Shown: positions 21,311 to 31,399 of the stretch, one piece after another
Numbering within the stretch: position 1 is the first letter of the stretch
Layout of the letters: each line of letters begins with the position of its first letter
Assembly: GCF_004011695.2 (NCBI RefSeq)
Contig: NC_082405.1
Span: 1,674,001 to 1,738,000 of the forward strand
DNA from: Ascochyta rabiei
Lineage: Eukaryota > Ascomycota > Dothideomycetes > Pleosporales > Didymellaceae
Reading direction: 5' to 3'
Length of the DNA stretch: 64,000 nucleotides
Notes under the pieces: model-generated
The model's database searches: none
What the model saw: the letters and a program-made list of their open reading frames with translations, nothing else
Told to the model about the DNA's origin: nothing
Translations under genes and position numbers: made by a program

Positions 21311-22609
21311 ATGAGTTTCATCAATCTGACTGAAATCGAGTTGCCGGCGGCATTTGACGCCCATGTGCACTTACGTGACGGTGAAATGTCGCAGCTCGTT
21401 ACCCCCACCATCCGCCAGGGAGGTGTGAATCAGGTGTATGTCATGGTAAGCTAGTTCTTCGCCACCAGGTCACTTCGTCGAGTTTAGTTCTTTCTCAGGC
21501 TTTCTCAAAAAATGTCATTTCTCTTATTGCGCAGACACTCTCGTCTCTCCTCTCAGTCGCGCAAGGATTGATTTGTTCCTTAGCCTAATCTTGTCCCGCC
21601 CGTCACATCGGTTCAAGCAGCTCTCGAGTATCGTGACCGCCTGCGAGCCATCGAGCCGAATGTTCACTATCTCATGTCCCTCTATTTGCACGAGGACATC
21701 ACACCCGAGGTGATTCGCGAGGCCAAAAAGGCAGGCATCACCGGTGTCAAGTCCTACCCAGCTGGTGTCACCACGGTAAGTAGTAGCCGTCCCTTCCTCT
21801 CGTAAAAGCGCTAACATGAGACAAAGAACTCCTCGTCTGGCGTTCTCTCTTATGAACCTTTCTACCCCGTGTTCGCAGAGATGGAAAAACAAAACATGAT
21901 CCTCAATCTGCATGGCGAAGTCCCTTCGACGCCCGCAAACACCCATGTTTCCCAAACGGGGGATTCGGCCTCCATCACCATCCTCAACGCGGAGCCTGCA
22001 TTCCTCCCTACTTTCCGGTCCCTGCACGCCAGGTTCCCTAACCTGCGCATCATCCTCGAGCACTGCAGTACGGCGGCCGCCCTCGACGCTGTCCGCGCTT
22101 GCGGGCCCAGCGTCAGCGGGACCATCACGGCGCACCACTTGAGTCTGGTTATTGATGACTGGGCTGGCGATCCGTTCTGCTTCTGCAAGCCTGTAGCCAA
22201 GACACCCGAGGACCGCGATGCGCTGTTGAAGGCTGTAGTGGGCAGTCAAGGTCGCTTCTTCCTGGGCACGGATTCGGCGCCGCACCCGAGCACGAAGAAG
22301 CGGGGCGAGGACAAGGTAGCTGCGGGCGTGTTTACCCAGCCGTATGCGCTGGGCTATGTGCTCGATGCGCTACAGGTGGGTGTTGAGAGGGGTGTCGTCA
22401 AGGAGGAAGAGGTCAGCCAGGAGGTGTTGGAGGGTTTCTTTGGTGGATATGGAAGGAAGTTCTACCAGGTCAGGGATGAGAAGAATGAGAGGATCATGCT
22501 GAAGAAAGGTGGAGAGAAGATTGTGGATGTATTGAACAAGGATGGTGTCAGCGTCGAGGTGGTCCCGTTCAGGAAGGGTGAGCAGACGTGGAGCGCCGAG
22601 TGGAGGTAA
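21311..22609 (+). CDS. URA4: Dihydroorotase (369 aa, 3 exons)
   Basis: Third step of de novo pyrimidine synthesis: reversible cyclisation of carbamoyl-aspartate to dihydroorotate, in the cytosol. Exons are 21311-21445, 21584-21775 and 21827-22609, with introns of 138 and 51 bp, all joins in phase 0. Metal-site residues of the amidohydrolase fold are present: H18 and H20 in DAHVHLRDG, K101 in GVKSYPAGVTT (the lysine carbamylated in the family), H138 in LNLHGE, H188 in ILEHCST, and D258 in GTDSAPH. Length and motifs match the homodimeric PyrC/Ura4 type, not the CAD domain. It ends 57 bp from the oppositely oriented hydrolase gene. Confidence 0.96.
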
Positions 22610-22666
22610 ACCCGCCAGAAACAAACAAGCACTCGTAGTGAGAGGAATCATTGCATTTACATACAT

Positions 22667-23552
22667 CTAGCAGCTAGGGTTTGGGATAGGCGTGTCATGC
22701 GTCTCCTTCTTGACATACTCGTCGAACCAGAGGACAGCCTGCAAAAAGGCCAGCTCTTTTGCGAATCGTGCGCGTTGATGAGACAGATCGCCCTTGACGC
22801 CGAAGCCATGCTCCACGTCCGAGTAGAGCGTCATCTGATAGGGCACACTCATCTCCTTGAGTACATCTTCGGTCACCCGCCTCTTCTCCGCAGGAAAGAT
22901 AAAGTCCGTCTCCGCCGCGGCGACGCTCAGCGGCCCTTTGATTCCCTTTAGCTCGTGCACCTCGACAAAACTTGGGTGCGCAGTATAGCCAGCATCAAGG
23001 CCACCCTCCTTGAGCCATCTGCATACGTACTTGCCGCCAAAACAGTATCCTACGCCACCCAAGCGCTTCACGCCAAGCTCGCCGCGCAGGTGCTTGATGA
23101 CGGTGGCATAGATGGGGTCGACAGCAGCTTCGCGAGGCATCTTAGTGGCTTTCCAGGTAGGGAAGTCAAAGTCAGGCCCGGGGTTGAGTGGGACCGTGTT
23201 TCCATTGAAGACGTCAGGAATGATGGTAAAGTAGCCGTTTGCTGCGAACTGGTCTGCGATGCTTTGATGCGTTAGTCAGTGCTTGAGAGGATCGGTAGGG
23301 CAAGGATGGCAGCACAGTTGCACGTTTGGAAACTCGAAGCCGAGGACGTCGGTCATGATGAGGATGGCGTTCTGGGTGCTGCGGTTTTCAGGGTAGGTAA
23401 TGTATGCGCGGACTTGTCCAACGACTCAGCAAATCTCTCCATGTCTGGGAGGGGAAATACGTACTGTCGCCAATGTTTTTGATGTCTCCTTTCGGTGTGC
23501 CTTCATGCTTGACGCCGATGACGCAACACTGTTGCATAGGGTGAGAAGTCAT
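22667..23552 (-). CDS. Dienelactone hydrolase family protein (259 aa, 3 exons)
   Basis: Alpha/beta hydrolase of the DLH family (PF01738), probably cytosolic. Exons are 23552-23465, 23412-23316 and 23261-22667, with introns of 52 and 54 bp; the second has a GACTAAC branch site. The catalytic triad is visible: Cys135 in GVGYCFGGKY, Asp181 in AAETDFIFP and His213 in SDVEHGFGV. Cys as nucleophile distinguishes it from serine esterases. The fungal group includes yeast Aim2-like proteins whose substrate is unknown, so a role in aromatic degradation should not be assumed. The start MTSHPMQQCCVIG is typical of the group. Convergent with the dihydroorotase gene. Confidence 0.88.
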
Positions 23553-24038
23553 GTTGGACAGGAGAGCTAGCCTGGAGATGTCAAAGTGGAAGCGGTTTGT
23601 GCGAAGCTCAAGAGTAAGTAGTTCTGAGGTCCACCTCGGAACTTGTTGCCCCACGGCGGGGCATGCATATAAGCTATGACGATGCAATCGATTGCCTTGG
23701 TTGCACGCCAGTGATGGTTCGCAGAAACGATCCGTCTCATCACGCTGCGACTTGGGCGACGTTTGAGGAGAAAATGCACAGCATGAGATGACGAAGAGCA
23801 AGAAACTGCGATTAGAGTGAGGTAGACGCACTTGTGCCTGCACAGGTAATGGCCAGGGCTGTCAACGATCAAGTAGGTGAGGCCCAGGAAACGATTTAAT
23901 TTGATTGATTACCTGTTTGACTCTAGCAGTTGCTTATCTAGGATTCACCTCTCACCTTGTTCTTATTAATGGGGGTACGGCTTGACCTGATGATTGGGGA
24001 AACTGCCAGATGTATATAGCTCATGGATTACTTGTTGG
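23553..24038. other. Intergenic region between two minus-strand genes
   Basis: Should carry the hydrolase promoter and the 3' end of the upstream LENG1-like gene. Two overlapping minus-strand frames have no recognisable protein. Confidence 0.5.
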
Positions 24039-25138
24039 TCATGTGTCAACGTGCTTGTCTTGTCGTGCCCGGCTACTAGGGCTTCGACTCCTGTAATGTC
24101 GCGATGAAGAGGACCGACTATGTGCGTGTCTACGATGGCGATGACGATCTTGATGTCGGCTTGGACTGCATGGTCTGTCTTTGCGAAGCGATTGTGTAAG
24201 CTTGCGCTCCTGATCGGGACTACGACCTGAACTGCGGCGATGCGTGCTCCTCCTGCGGTGGTTGTTACCTCTTTCCTCCTTTTCCTGTGCATCTCGGAGC
24301 TCTCCCAGCTCGCGGTTGCGTTCGTCTGACCACTTCTTCCTGTCTTGTTTCGACTTTTTCAGCTGTGTCTGGGCTTTCTGCATGAATGCAAAAGGATCGT
24401 TGGAGGAGATGCGTGCTTGCTCCCGTTCTTTGCGACGAGGGTCTTGATTGCCCCAGACGTTTTTAGTGTCGAAGCCTGAGGACTCAGGTGCAGCAGTGGT
24501 TGCGTACGTGGGGTGGGCTATCTTCTGACGAGCCGTGTACCATGGCTCTTGCAAGCCGTTGTTGCCGCCGGCATTCGAAAAGCGCATGGTGTACTGGTCC
24601 TCGAAAGCCAGCTCCCTCCTGCGCTTCTCCTTTTCGGCATCTGCATTCTTCTCACGCTTGAGGGCTTCCTTAACGTCGACGGGGAAGAGGTCGATGTTGC
24701 CGGCATGGTCGGTCAAGGGTGCATCGCTCGTGGGTGTGCGCAGCTTCAGAAGCTTTGCGTCCGTGTGGTCGCCGTGGGTTGGATTCGCCACGGACGCAGC
24801 CAAGCGAATGTCCATGTCGGTGTCATCTTCCCCTGCGAGCTTCCTCCTCTTTGTGTCGTGCCCGCCTTCTCTGGCGCGCGTGCGGTCGCTGTGAGTGGCG
24901 GGCTCTTCAGGCAGCGGCGGGGGTGTCCGGCCCCTTAGTAGGGCAGCGCGTCGCTCGGCGTCGAGGTCTTGCATGCGCTGGTCAGCGGCAGCATCGCGGG
25001 CGGCGGCGGCCTCCTCGTCGGCCCTGACGCGGGCGATGTTGGCGGGGTTGTAGACGTTCCATGACTGGGGCGAGTCAGTGCGAGGACGTGGTGGGGATGT
25101 GTGGTTGGAGAGGGGTTACCTTTTTGCCGAGGAGGTGT
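24039..25138 (-). CDS. LENG1-like Cir_N domain protein, probable spliceosome-associated (5' end incomplete)
   Basis: The N-terminal block HLLGKK (exon ending 25120) joins over a 55-bp intron (25119-25065, GTAACC..CCCCAG) to SWNVYNPANIARVRADEEAA, the CIR N-terminal (Cir_N, PF10197) motif of the LENG1/Cwc25-like group. The 342-codon exon (25064-24039) continues with a heptad-rich acidic/basic region, NVWGNQDPRRKEREQARI, a KKSKQDRKKW stretch, and ends in an Arg/Ser/His-rich tail with several RS dipeptides, as in splicing factors. The initiating exon was not resolved: a stop lies upstream of HLLGKK in frame, and an acceptor-like CTAACACAGCTGCAG just before it implies one more short exon. Confidence 0.75.
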
Positions 25139-25162
25139 CTGCAGCTGTGTTAGTGTACGTTT

Positions 25163-25208
25163 GCATGGGCATAGGCATGGGCATGGGCGTGGGCGTGGGC
25201 GTGGGTGC
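25163..25208. repeat. GGGCAT/GGGCGT hexamer array
   Basis: About seven hexamers, GCATGG(G) turning into GCGTGG(G). On the minus strand it reads as repeated ATGCCC and ACGCCC, so several ATG codons lie here and make start choice for the LENG1-like gene ambiguous. Confidence 0.85.
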
Positions 25209-25482
25209 AAGAGCAGGCTGCCAGGGACGGACGGCGTACAGTGGCATGGTGGCTCGTTGCCAGCCGTGGGCAAGTCTTGGCAGCCGTGGGCAGGTCTTGG
25301 CGGCGGTGGTGGTGGTGGTGGTGGTAGTAGCAAGTAGCAAGTAGCTATAATGGTGGGGTGGGCAGGAGCTGCAGCCACCAGGCAGGAGCATCAAGCGTCG
25401 GCGATCGCTGCACTGTGGACCTGCAACGGGACAACGGTGCGGGAGGCTCACAAAGCCGCTCCATGCATGGCCCCGCCTCTAT

Positions 25483-25632
25483 CCTGCACACTGCATGCAC
25501 CCTGCACCCTGCACACTGCACCCTGCACACTGCATATATACTGCATACATACTACATACTACATACTACATACATATATACTACATACATACTACGTACT
25601 ACATACATACATACTACGTACTACATACTACT
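25483..25632. repeat. CTGCACACTGCA / ACTACATACT degenerate repeat tract
   Basis: About 150 bp: first CCTGCACACTGCA-type units, then CATACTACATA-type and ACTACGTACTACATAC units. Low-complexity promoter sequence about 190-330 bp before the flbE start. Confidence 0.85.
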
Positions 25633-25816
25633 GCCTTCGATCATGCGCGACTCGCAAGCTGAGCATCGGCAAGAAAGCAAGTCCCTTTCCTAGACCACAC
25701 AGTCCCCTCGGCCTCGTCGGTCCCCTCGGTCCCCCCACACCTCGCGAGTCGCCAAGCGTAGCAAGTCGCGCACACCCACGCACATCCGCGTAGACTCTCC
25801 CCCTTGAGCCTGTACC

Positions 25817-26241
25817 ATGCCCACCTGGCTGGTCCATGGCTTTCGCTGGCCGCGAGCCCAAGTTCGCATCCACACCATTCTCCAGAACCTCGATGATGTC
25901 GCCCCCGAGTGGGTCATGGCCCCCGCGACCCAAGCCTGCCTGACCGACAACTTCAAGCAGCAATGGCCCGATATCATGGCACGCCTGCCCACCCTACGCT
26001 TCATCGAGCAGTACGACCCAGACGACCTCACAGTCAAGGACCAGCCCTACGCATACGTATGCGACCAGGTCCACGACATCAAGCTAGGGATAGACGTAGA
26101 TGAGCTGCAACAGGCACCTGCCCTGTCAGACGAGCAGTTGGCCGCCGTTGCAGAGCTAAGAGACAAGGTCACACCAGACGCCAAACTCGGCTGGTTCGTC
26201 GTGGTCAATGGCGATGTAGAGCGGTGGGCCCCACCCCTGGA

Positions 26242-26275
<34 letters not shown>

Positions 26276-26653
26276 CTACAACACGAAGAGGACGAGGAAG
26301 AAGCTGAGACAAAGACGCTGAGCCCGCCAGCAAGAAGTCCCGGGAGCAGCGTGTGGACAGGCAATGCACAAGAACCCGTACGACCCTCGACAAGCAGGAG
26401 CATGAAGAACTGGATAGGCGGCATGCTCCGCAAAACACGAAGGTAGACTGGCCGAGCGCACCTACATTGTCTTCCTGTACTGACCTACTCCTGTACTGAC
26501 CCACTCAGCTCCAAAAGCCTGAGAGGCGAAGCAACGCAATCAAAGACTCCACCACCGGTCCCCCCACTACCGCCCATGTCTCCAAAGGCAGCACTATCCT
26601 TACCCAAATCGGCGAATGACAAAACGTCGATACCACTCCGTCCTGCGCGTTGA
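25817..26653 (+). CDS. flbE: FlbE homologue, developmental regulator of conidiation (256 aa, 2 exons)
   Basis: In Aspergillus nidulans FlbE acts with FlbD upstream of brlA in asexual development and localises to the hyphal tip. The N-terminus MPTWLVHGFRWPRAQVRIHT and ILQNLDDVAPEWVMAP match the FlbE signature, followed by LRFIEQYDP, KDQPYAYVCD and GWFVVVNGDVERWAP. Exon 1 is 25817-26442; a 66-bp intron (26443-26508) joins to exon 2 (26509-26653), giving the basic SSKSLRGEATQSK and Pro-rich tail. An Asp run (eight Asp, then GDD) follows the conserved domain. Longer than A. nidulans FlbE because of the acidic and Ser-rich linker. Confidence 0.88.
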
Positions 26654-27380
26654 GCCAACGCGAGACTTGGGGATTTGGAAAGAGGATGAACATATGAATA
26701 CACGACACGTACACAAGATCTCGTACGTGGAGTATTGAGCGCATGAAACAAAGTGTACAACCACGATAGTGCCGCAGAACATACTGATAGGAACGGCATC
26801 CTTGAGTAGCATACCATGTTGGCGGCTGTGAACTCTGCAAACTTTGTGCTGAACCAACAAAGGAATGCTTCCGCGGAAAAGTATGCGGCAGGACTGCTTC
26901 GTAAAGTCTCCAGTTTTAGAAAGTAGATATTCCGATCAACACACTGCAGCGATGATTAGTCAGTCTTGCAGTTCCAACATCCGGTGCATGTCCATGGCAG
27001 ATCGCAAAGTCCTTCTTCTGGCTAGCGGCCGCTGGGGAGATGCACGTGATTGTGACAGCCTGACTTTCTGATCGCAACTTCTACCCAGCAACTTGATTGC
27101 CACGCCACGCCACGCCCCCACCCAATTGCTGGCCCTCTGATCCACAGCAGAGCCGTACGAAGCTCAAGACGTTGGCGACGCCAAACGTTTGGCCCGTGTT
27201 AGCTGTCCCCGCAGTACGGTCGTCTTGACGCCGAACAGCTACTGCCGGGCCTCGCAGAGGCCACGCGACTGACGACAACGACAACTACAACGACAACTAC
27301 AACGACAACGACAACGACAACGACGACAAAGACAACGACGACGCCCATACAAACACGTCAATACTGCCAACACCGCCAAG
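26654..27380. other. Intergenic region before the Prp1 gene
   Basis: Presumed flbE 3' end and promoter of the splicing-factor gene. No gene recognised; a CAACGA-type repeat lies at 27272-27342. Confidence 0.55.
27272..27342. repeat. (CGACAA)n microsatellite in the Prp1 leader
   Basis: About 70 bp of ACGACA/ACTACA hexamers and trimers, ending 38 bp before the start codon, so almost certainly transcribed as an unstructured, G-poor leader. Confidence 0.9.
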
Positions 27381-30274
27381 ATGAGCAGACGCGACTTCCT
27401 GTCTATGCCTGCGCCCGAGAACTATGTAGCTGGTCTCGGGCGTGGTGCTACCGGGTTCACGACCAGAAGCGATCTTGGTCCGGCACGGGAGGGCCCTTCT
27501 GAGGAGCAGATGAAGGAAATGTTGGCCAAGCGCGCGGCTTCTTTAGGCCAAGCGGCCCCATCTGCCTATGGTGTCACGGAGAAAAAGGAGGAAGAGGACG
27601 ACGAGGCAGATCGATTCCAGGACCCCGATAACGAGGTGGGTTTGTTCTCGAGCGGCATGAACTACGACAAGGACGACGACGAAGCAGACCGCATATACCA
27701 GGAAGTGGACGAGAAAATGGACAAGCGGCGGCGAGTGAGACGGTTAGTACCCATGTTCTCTTTTCCCTTTGCCCTTTTATCTTTTGCTCGAAGTATTCAT
27801 CGTGTTTTTCGCCACGAACAGATACCGATGTCCGACCTAGGGAAGCTCGCGAGCAACAAGAACGAGACGAATACGAAAAAAACAACCCCAAGATTCAACT
27901 CCAGTTCGCCGACCTGAAGCGTGCGCTCGGCGCTGTATCGGAAGAAGAATGGGCTGCGCTACCCGAGGTTGGAGACATGACGGGCAAGGCGAAGCGCGCG
28001 CGAGAAGCTCGCATGGCAAATGCACGATCGTATGCGGTACCTGACAGCGTTCTGTCCGCCGCGTCCAAATCTGGCGAGCTGGAGACTTCCATATCCACAG
28101 GCGACTCCGACTCGGGCACCATGACCAACTTTGCCTCCATCGGTGCTGCACAACTGTCCGCTTTGACGGTGCGACTAGATTCGGCGGCGTCGAGCAACCC
28201 CGGTACGCAGACAACGACAACCTCAGGGACGGCAACTTCGGTCGACCCCAAAGGTTACATCACGGCGTTGGACAAGAAGGAAATGCAGGGCGGCGAAGTG
28301 CCAGTGGAAGACATAAACCGCGCGCGTGTCTTATTGGAGTCGGCAGTCAAGACGAACGTCAACAACGGCCCCGGTTATGTTGCGCTAGCACGTCTCGAAG
28401 AAGTTGCAGGCAAGATTCACACCGCAAAGAAGGTCATCCAGAAAGGTTGCGACATGTGTCCCAAGTCGATCGTTGTGTGGGAGGAAGCCATCCGACTGAA
28501 CCGCGAGAACTTGCACAACGCCAAGATCATCGCTGCCAACGGCATCAAGCTTAACCCAAAGGCTATTGTGCTGTGGAAAGCAGCCATCGACCTAGAGCAG
28601 ACGCCAGCAGCTAGGAAGAAGGTCACTCGACAAGCATTGGATCACAACCCTCAGTCTGTGGAGCTCTGGAAGACCTTGATCAACGACACCGAAGACATCG
28701 AGAATGTAAAACTGCTGTTTGCAAAGGCTACAGACACGGTCCCGCTCTCAGAAGAGCTGTGGATCTCCTATGCGCGTGTGAGCGATGCAGACGCCGCTCA
28801 GCAGGTCTTGAACAAGGCGCGCAAAGCCATTCCTACCAGTTGGGCGATTTGGGTACACGCTTGCAGACTGCAAGAAGAGCTTGGAAAGGTCGACATTTGC
28901 GACAAGATCATGGAACGCGCGGTCAAGGCCTTGATTAAGGAGAACGCTATGATCAAGCGCGAAGAGTGGCTGGCACAAGCCGAGATTTGTGAAGAGGAGG
29001 GCGACAAAGTGACTGCGGGCTCCATTGTGAAAGCGACCATCGGTTGGGGTCTGGACGAGGACGACGAACGACGCGACACTTGGCTGGAAGACGCAAAGAG
29101 CATCTCCAATAGAGGTCACTACGAAACAGCCCGGGCTATTCTTGGGCACTGTGTATCCGTTTTCCCATACTCGACCACAGTCTGGCATGCGTCTGCCGAC
29201 CTTGAGAAGCATCACGGGACTACCGAGTCGCTTCTTAGTGTCCTTGAGCGTGCTGTCAACGCCTGCCCGAACTCGGAATCGTTGTGGCTGCTGTATGCAC
29301 GAGAAAGGTGGCAGGCCGGAGATATTGAGGGTGCTCGTCAGGTGTTAGGACGATCGTTCGAGCAACTTCCAGGTAACGAGAATCTCTACACAAGAGCTGT
29401 CGACTTTGAAGCGGACGCTGGCAACTACGAACAGGCGCGCAGTTTCTTGAAGGTTGCGCGAGATTCGGCTGCCACCGATCGCATATTTATGAAGTCTGCG
29501 GTTCTCGAGCGCCAACTCGGCGACTACGAAACTGCTATCGATATCTGCAACCAAGGCCTGCAAAACTGGCCCGGCAGTTGGAAGTTGCACGCCATCAAGG
29601 GGCAGATTTACGAGCAGCTGTCGAAGCTGAAGGAGGCACAAGAAGCACTCAGCATTGGCACAAGAGCCGCACCAAAGTCACCTATGCTCTACATTCTGCT
29701 CTCGAGAATACAAGAGAAGACCGGTGCTGTCGTCAAAGCTCGCTCGACACTTGACCGCGGTCGCCAGCAGAACCCCAAGAACGCTGACCTCCTCTGCGAA
29801 TCGGTCCGCCTGGAACACCGCCAGGGCAACATCCCCGCTGCCCAAAAAGTCATGGCTACTGCTCTCCAAGACTGTCCTACTTCCGGACTTCTCTGGGCTG
29901 AGAAGATCATGCATCTCGAATCTAGGACCCAACGGAAACCGCGCGCCCTCGAAGCTATCAAGAAAGTTGAAAAGGACCCGCAGCTCTTTGTGGTCGTTGC
30001 TCGCATCTTCTGGTCCGAACGGAGGCTTGACAAAGCGGCTACTTGGTTCACAAAGGCGGTGGTCCTGGATCCAGACTACGGTGACGGATGGGTCTGGTTT
30101 TACAAGTTCCTTGAGCAGCATGGGACGGAGGAGAAGAAGCAGGAAGTGTTGAGCAAGGCCGCGATGGCGGAACCAAAGCATGGGGAGATTTGGCAAAGTG
30201 TAAACAAGGATCCAAAGAATGCGCGACTCGGTGTTGAGGAGGTATTGAAGCTTGCAGCTAGTAAGGCGGAGTAG
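27381..30274 (+). CDS. prp1: Prp1/Prp6 U4/U6.U5 tri-snRNP splicing factor (931 aa, 2 exons)
   Basis: Nuclear pre-mRNA splicing factor that bridges U5 and U4/U6 snRNPs (Prp6 in budding yeast, Prp1 in fission yeast). Exon 1 (27381-27742) has the PRP1 N-terminal domain: the start MSRRDFLSMPAPENYVAGLG, GRGATGFTTRSD, then DPDNEVGLFSSG. The intron 27743-27840 uses acceptor GACCTAG; this choice gives RRREAREQQERDEYEKNNPK, as in the family, whereas the nearer acceptor at 27821 would lose frame. Exon 2 (27841-30274) continues with FADLKRAL and then about a dozen HAT repeats, each with W..A..LE or LW..Y.R patterns (WKAAIDLEQTP, LWLLYARERWQ). Full length. The leader contains a CGACAA repeat. Confidence 0.95.
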
Positions 30275-30516
30275 TTCTTCATTACTACTGAGTAGTTCGT
30301 TACCACCTGTATACACAATACGCCGACCGAAACCTATATCCATACCAAATATCGATTTCACCACATGCGATCTTCATTGCCCTCAAACGTCGTAGAAGCG
30401 CTAGGTACTGGCGAATAACACGAAACGAGCGGCCGTGTCGTGCAGTCGTGACGTTCGGCTGAGGATACTCTTGCAGCTACTGCACTCTACAACAAAAAAA
30501 TATAGTAGATTCTAGA

Positions 30517-30582
30517 TAACCCTACCCTAAAAATAACCCTAACCTTAAGCTAACTCTAACCTTAAACTAACTTTAGCCCTAA
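30517..30582. repeat. Degenerate telomere-like (CCCTAA) tract
   Basis: Contains TAACCCTACCCTAAAAATAA, then CCCTAACC, then CTAACC/CTTAA variants that drift away from the motif. The fungal telomere unit is TTAGGG/CCCTAA. Only three units are exact, so it is either an old interstitial telomere tract or a chance low-complexity region. Confidence 0.5.
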
Positions 30583-30623
30583 GATTTTGTTACAAACATA
30601 CCGGTAATCCTAACATGTTTATT

Positions 30624-30651
30624 TTATCTTCTAAATAGGTTTAGAAGATAA
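30624..30651. repeat. Perfect 12-bp inverted repeat
   Basis: TTATCTTCTAAA, a 4-bp spacer TAGG, then TTTAGAAGATAA. It is AT-rich, between the telomere-like tract and the MITE. Could be a palindromic binding site or an excision scar. Confidence 0.85.
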
Positions 30652-30827
30652 TCCCTAGCGTTGGTCAGGTGGAGCTGCCAAGGCACGGTTGAGCTCTTGG
30701 CGTTGGTCAGCTCAAGCGTGTCCTGCGTTCGGCTCCCCACGCGGACCACACCCGGAACAGCCCGCCTATGATTGCCGCACCGGCACGTCGCACATTGGCC
30801 GGCCTGTGTGCTCAATGATTCAGTTTA

Positions 30828-31250
30828 CTATGGTATCCGGCAAATGTACCTAGTGTACATGGCCAATGCACGACAGTGGTGCTGCCTCAGACGAACAGAA
30901 TATTTCTACTAACTAAGAATACCTCAAAAGCTATATAATTTGTATTAAGATTAAGGTCACCTATAGAGAGAAACCATCCCGATCTACTAGGTGGGAAGCA
31001 GCGTACTCCTGATTAACTTAGGAGTATTGTGTAAGAGGCGTGGGCATTAGTTAACCCTAAGTCCCTTTAGAGATTTATTAAGACTATGCCAGCACGCTGA
31101 TAGGCAGTTGTTAATGCTTAAGGTGGTTACATAAAGTACTGAGATTTGAGTGTAACAAATGACTGTATTGAGATAAGTCTACTTTATCTCCGGTGGCAAA
31201 CACCCCTGTCGTGCATTGGCCATGTAAACTACTTTTGCCGGATACCATAG
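30828..31250. mobile_element. 423-bp MITE with ~60-bp TIRs and TA target duplication
   Basis: The left end begins CTATGGTATCCGGCAAA, and the right end ends TTTTGCCGGATACCATAG, its complement. The inverted match continues inward for about 60 bp through CATGGCCAATGCACGACAG. Both ends abut TA (30826-30827 and 31251-31252), as in Tc1/mariner-type insertions. The interior is AT-rich and encodes nothing, so it needs transposase from elsewhere. It lies about 150 bp before the start codon of the Ayg1-like gene and may supply or disturb that promoter. Confidence 0.85.
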
Positions 31251-31399
31251 TAGAGAGAATTATATAGAAAGGTCCGACAACGTCAATAAGGAAATGTCTC
31301 CATCGCCTCATCCAAACTTCCTTTCATTCCAACCACGCTCCATCATTCACACGCAATAGACATTACACGCAAAGTCTTTCTTACCTACTACGACCAAAG

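Larger units (their letters stand above)
25139..25816. other. Divergent promoter region with simple repeats
   Basis: Separates the LENG1-like gene (-) from flbE (+). It is filled with simple repeats (25163-25208, 25296-25330, 25483-25632) and probably contains the missing first exon of the LENG1-like gene. Confidence 0.6.
30275..30827. other. Intergenic region with telomere-like tract and palindrome
   Basis: No gene seen. It contains the Prp1 3' end, a telomere-like tract (30517-30582), a perfect palindrome (30624-30651), and a GC-rich segment up to the MITE. Confidence 0.6.

Noticed and set aside
23281..23320. GC-AG intron in the dienelactone hydrolase gene
   Set aside because: A normal GT donor 9 bp further on keeps frame and restores the expected VQLIADQF block.
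27743..27821. Nearer acceptor (AACAG) for the Prp1 intron
   Set aside because: Gives the wrong frame; the acceptor at 27840 restores the conserved RREARE..ERDEYE block.
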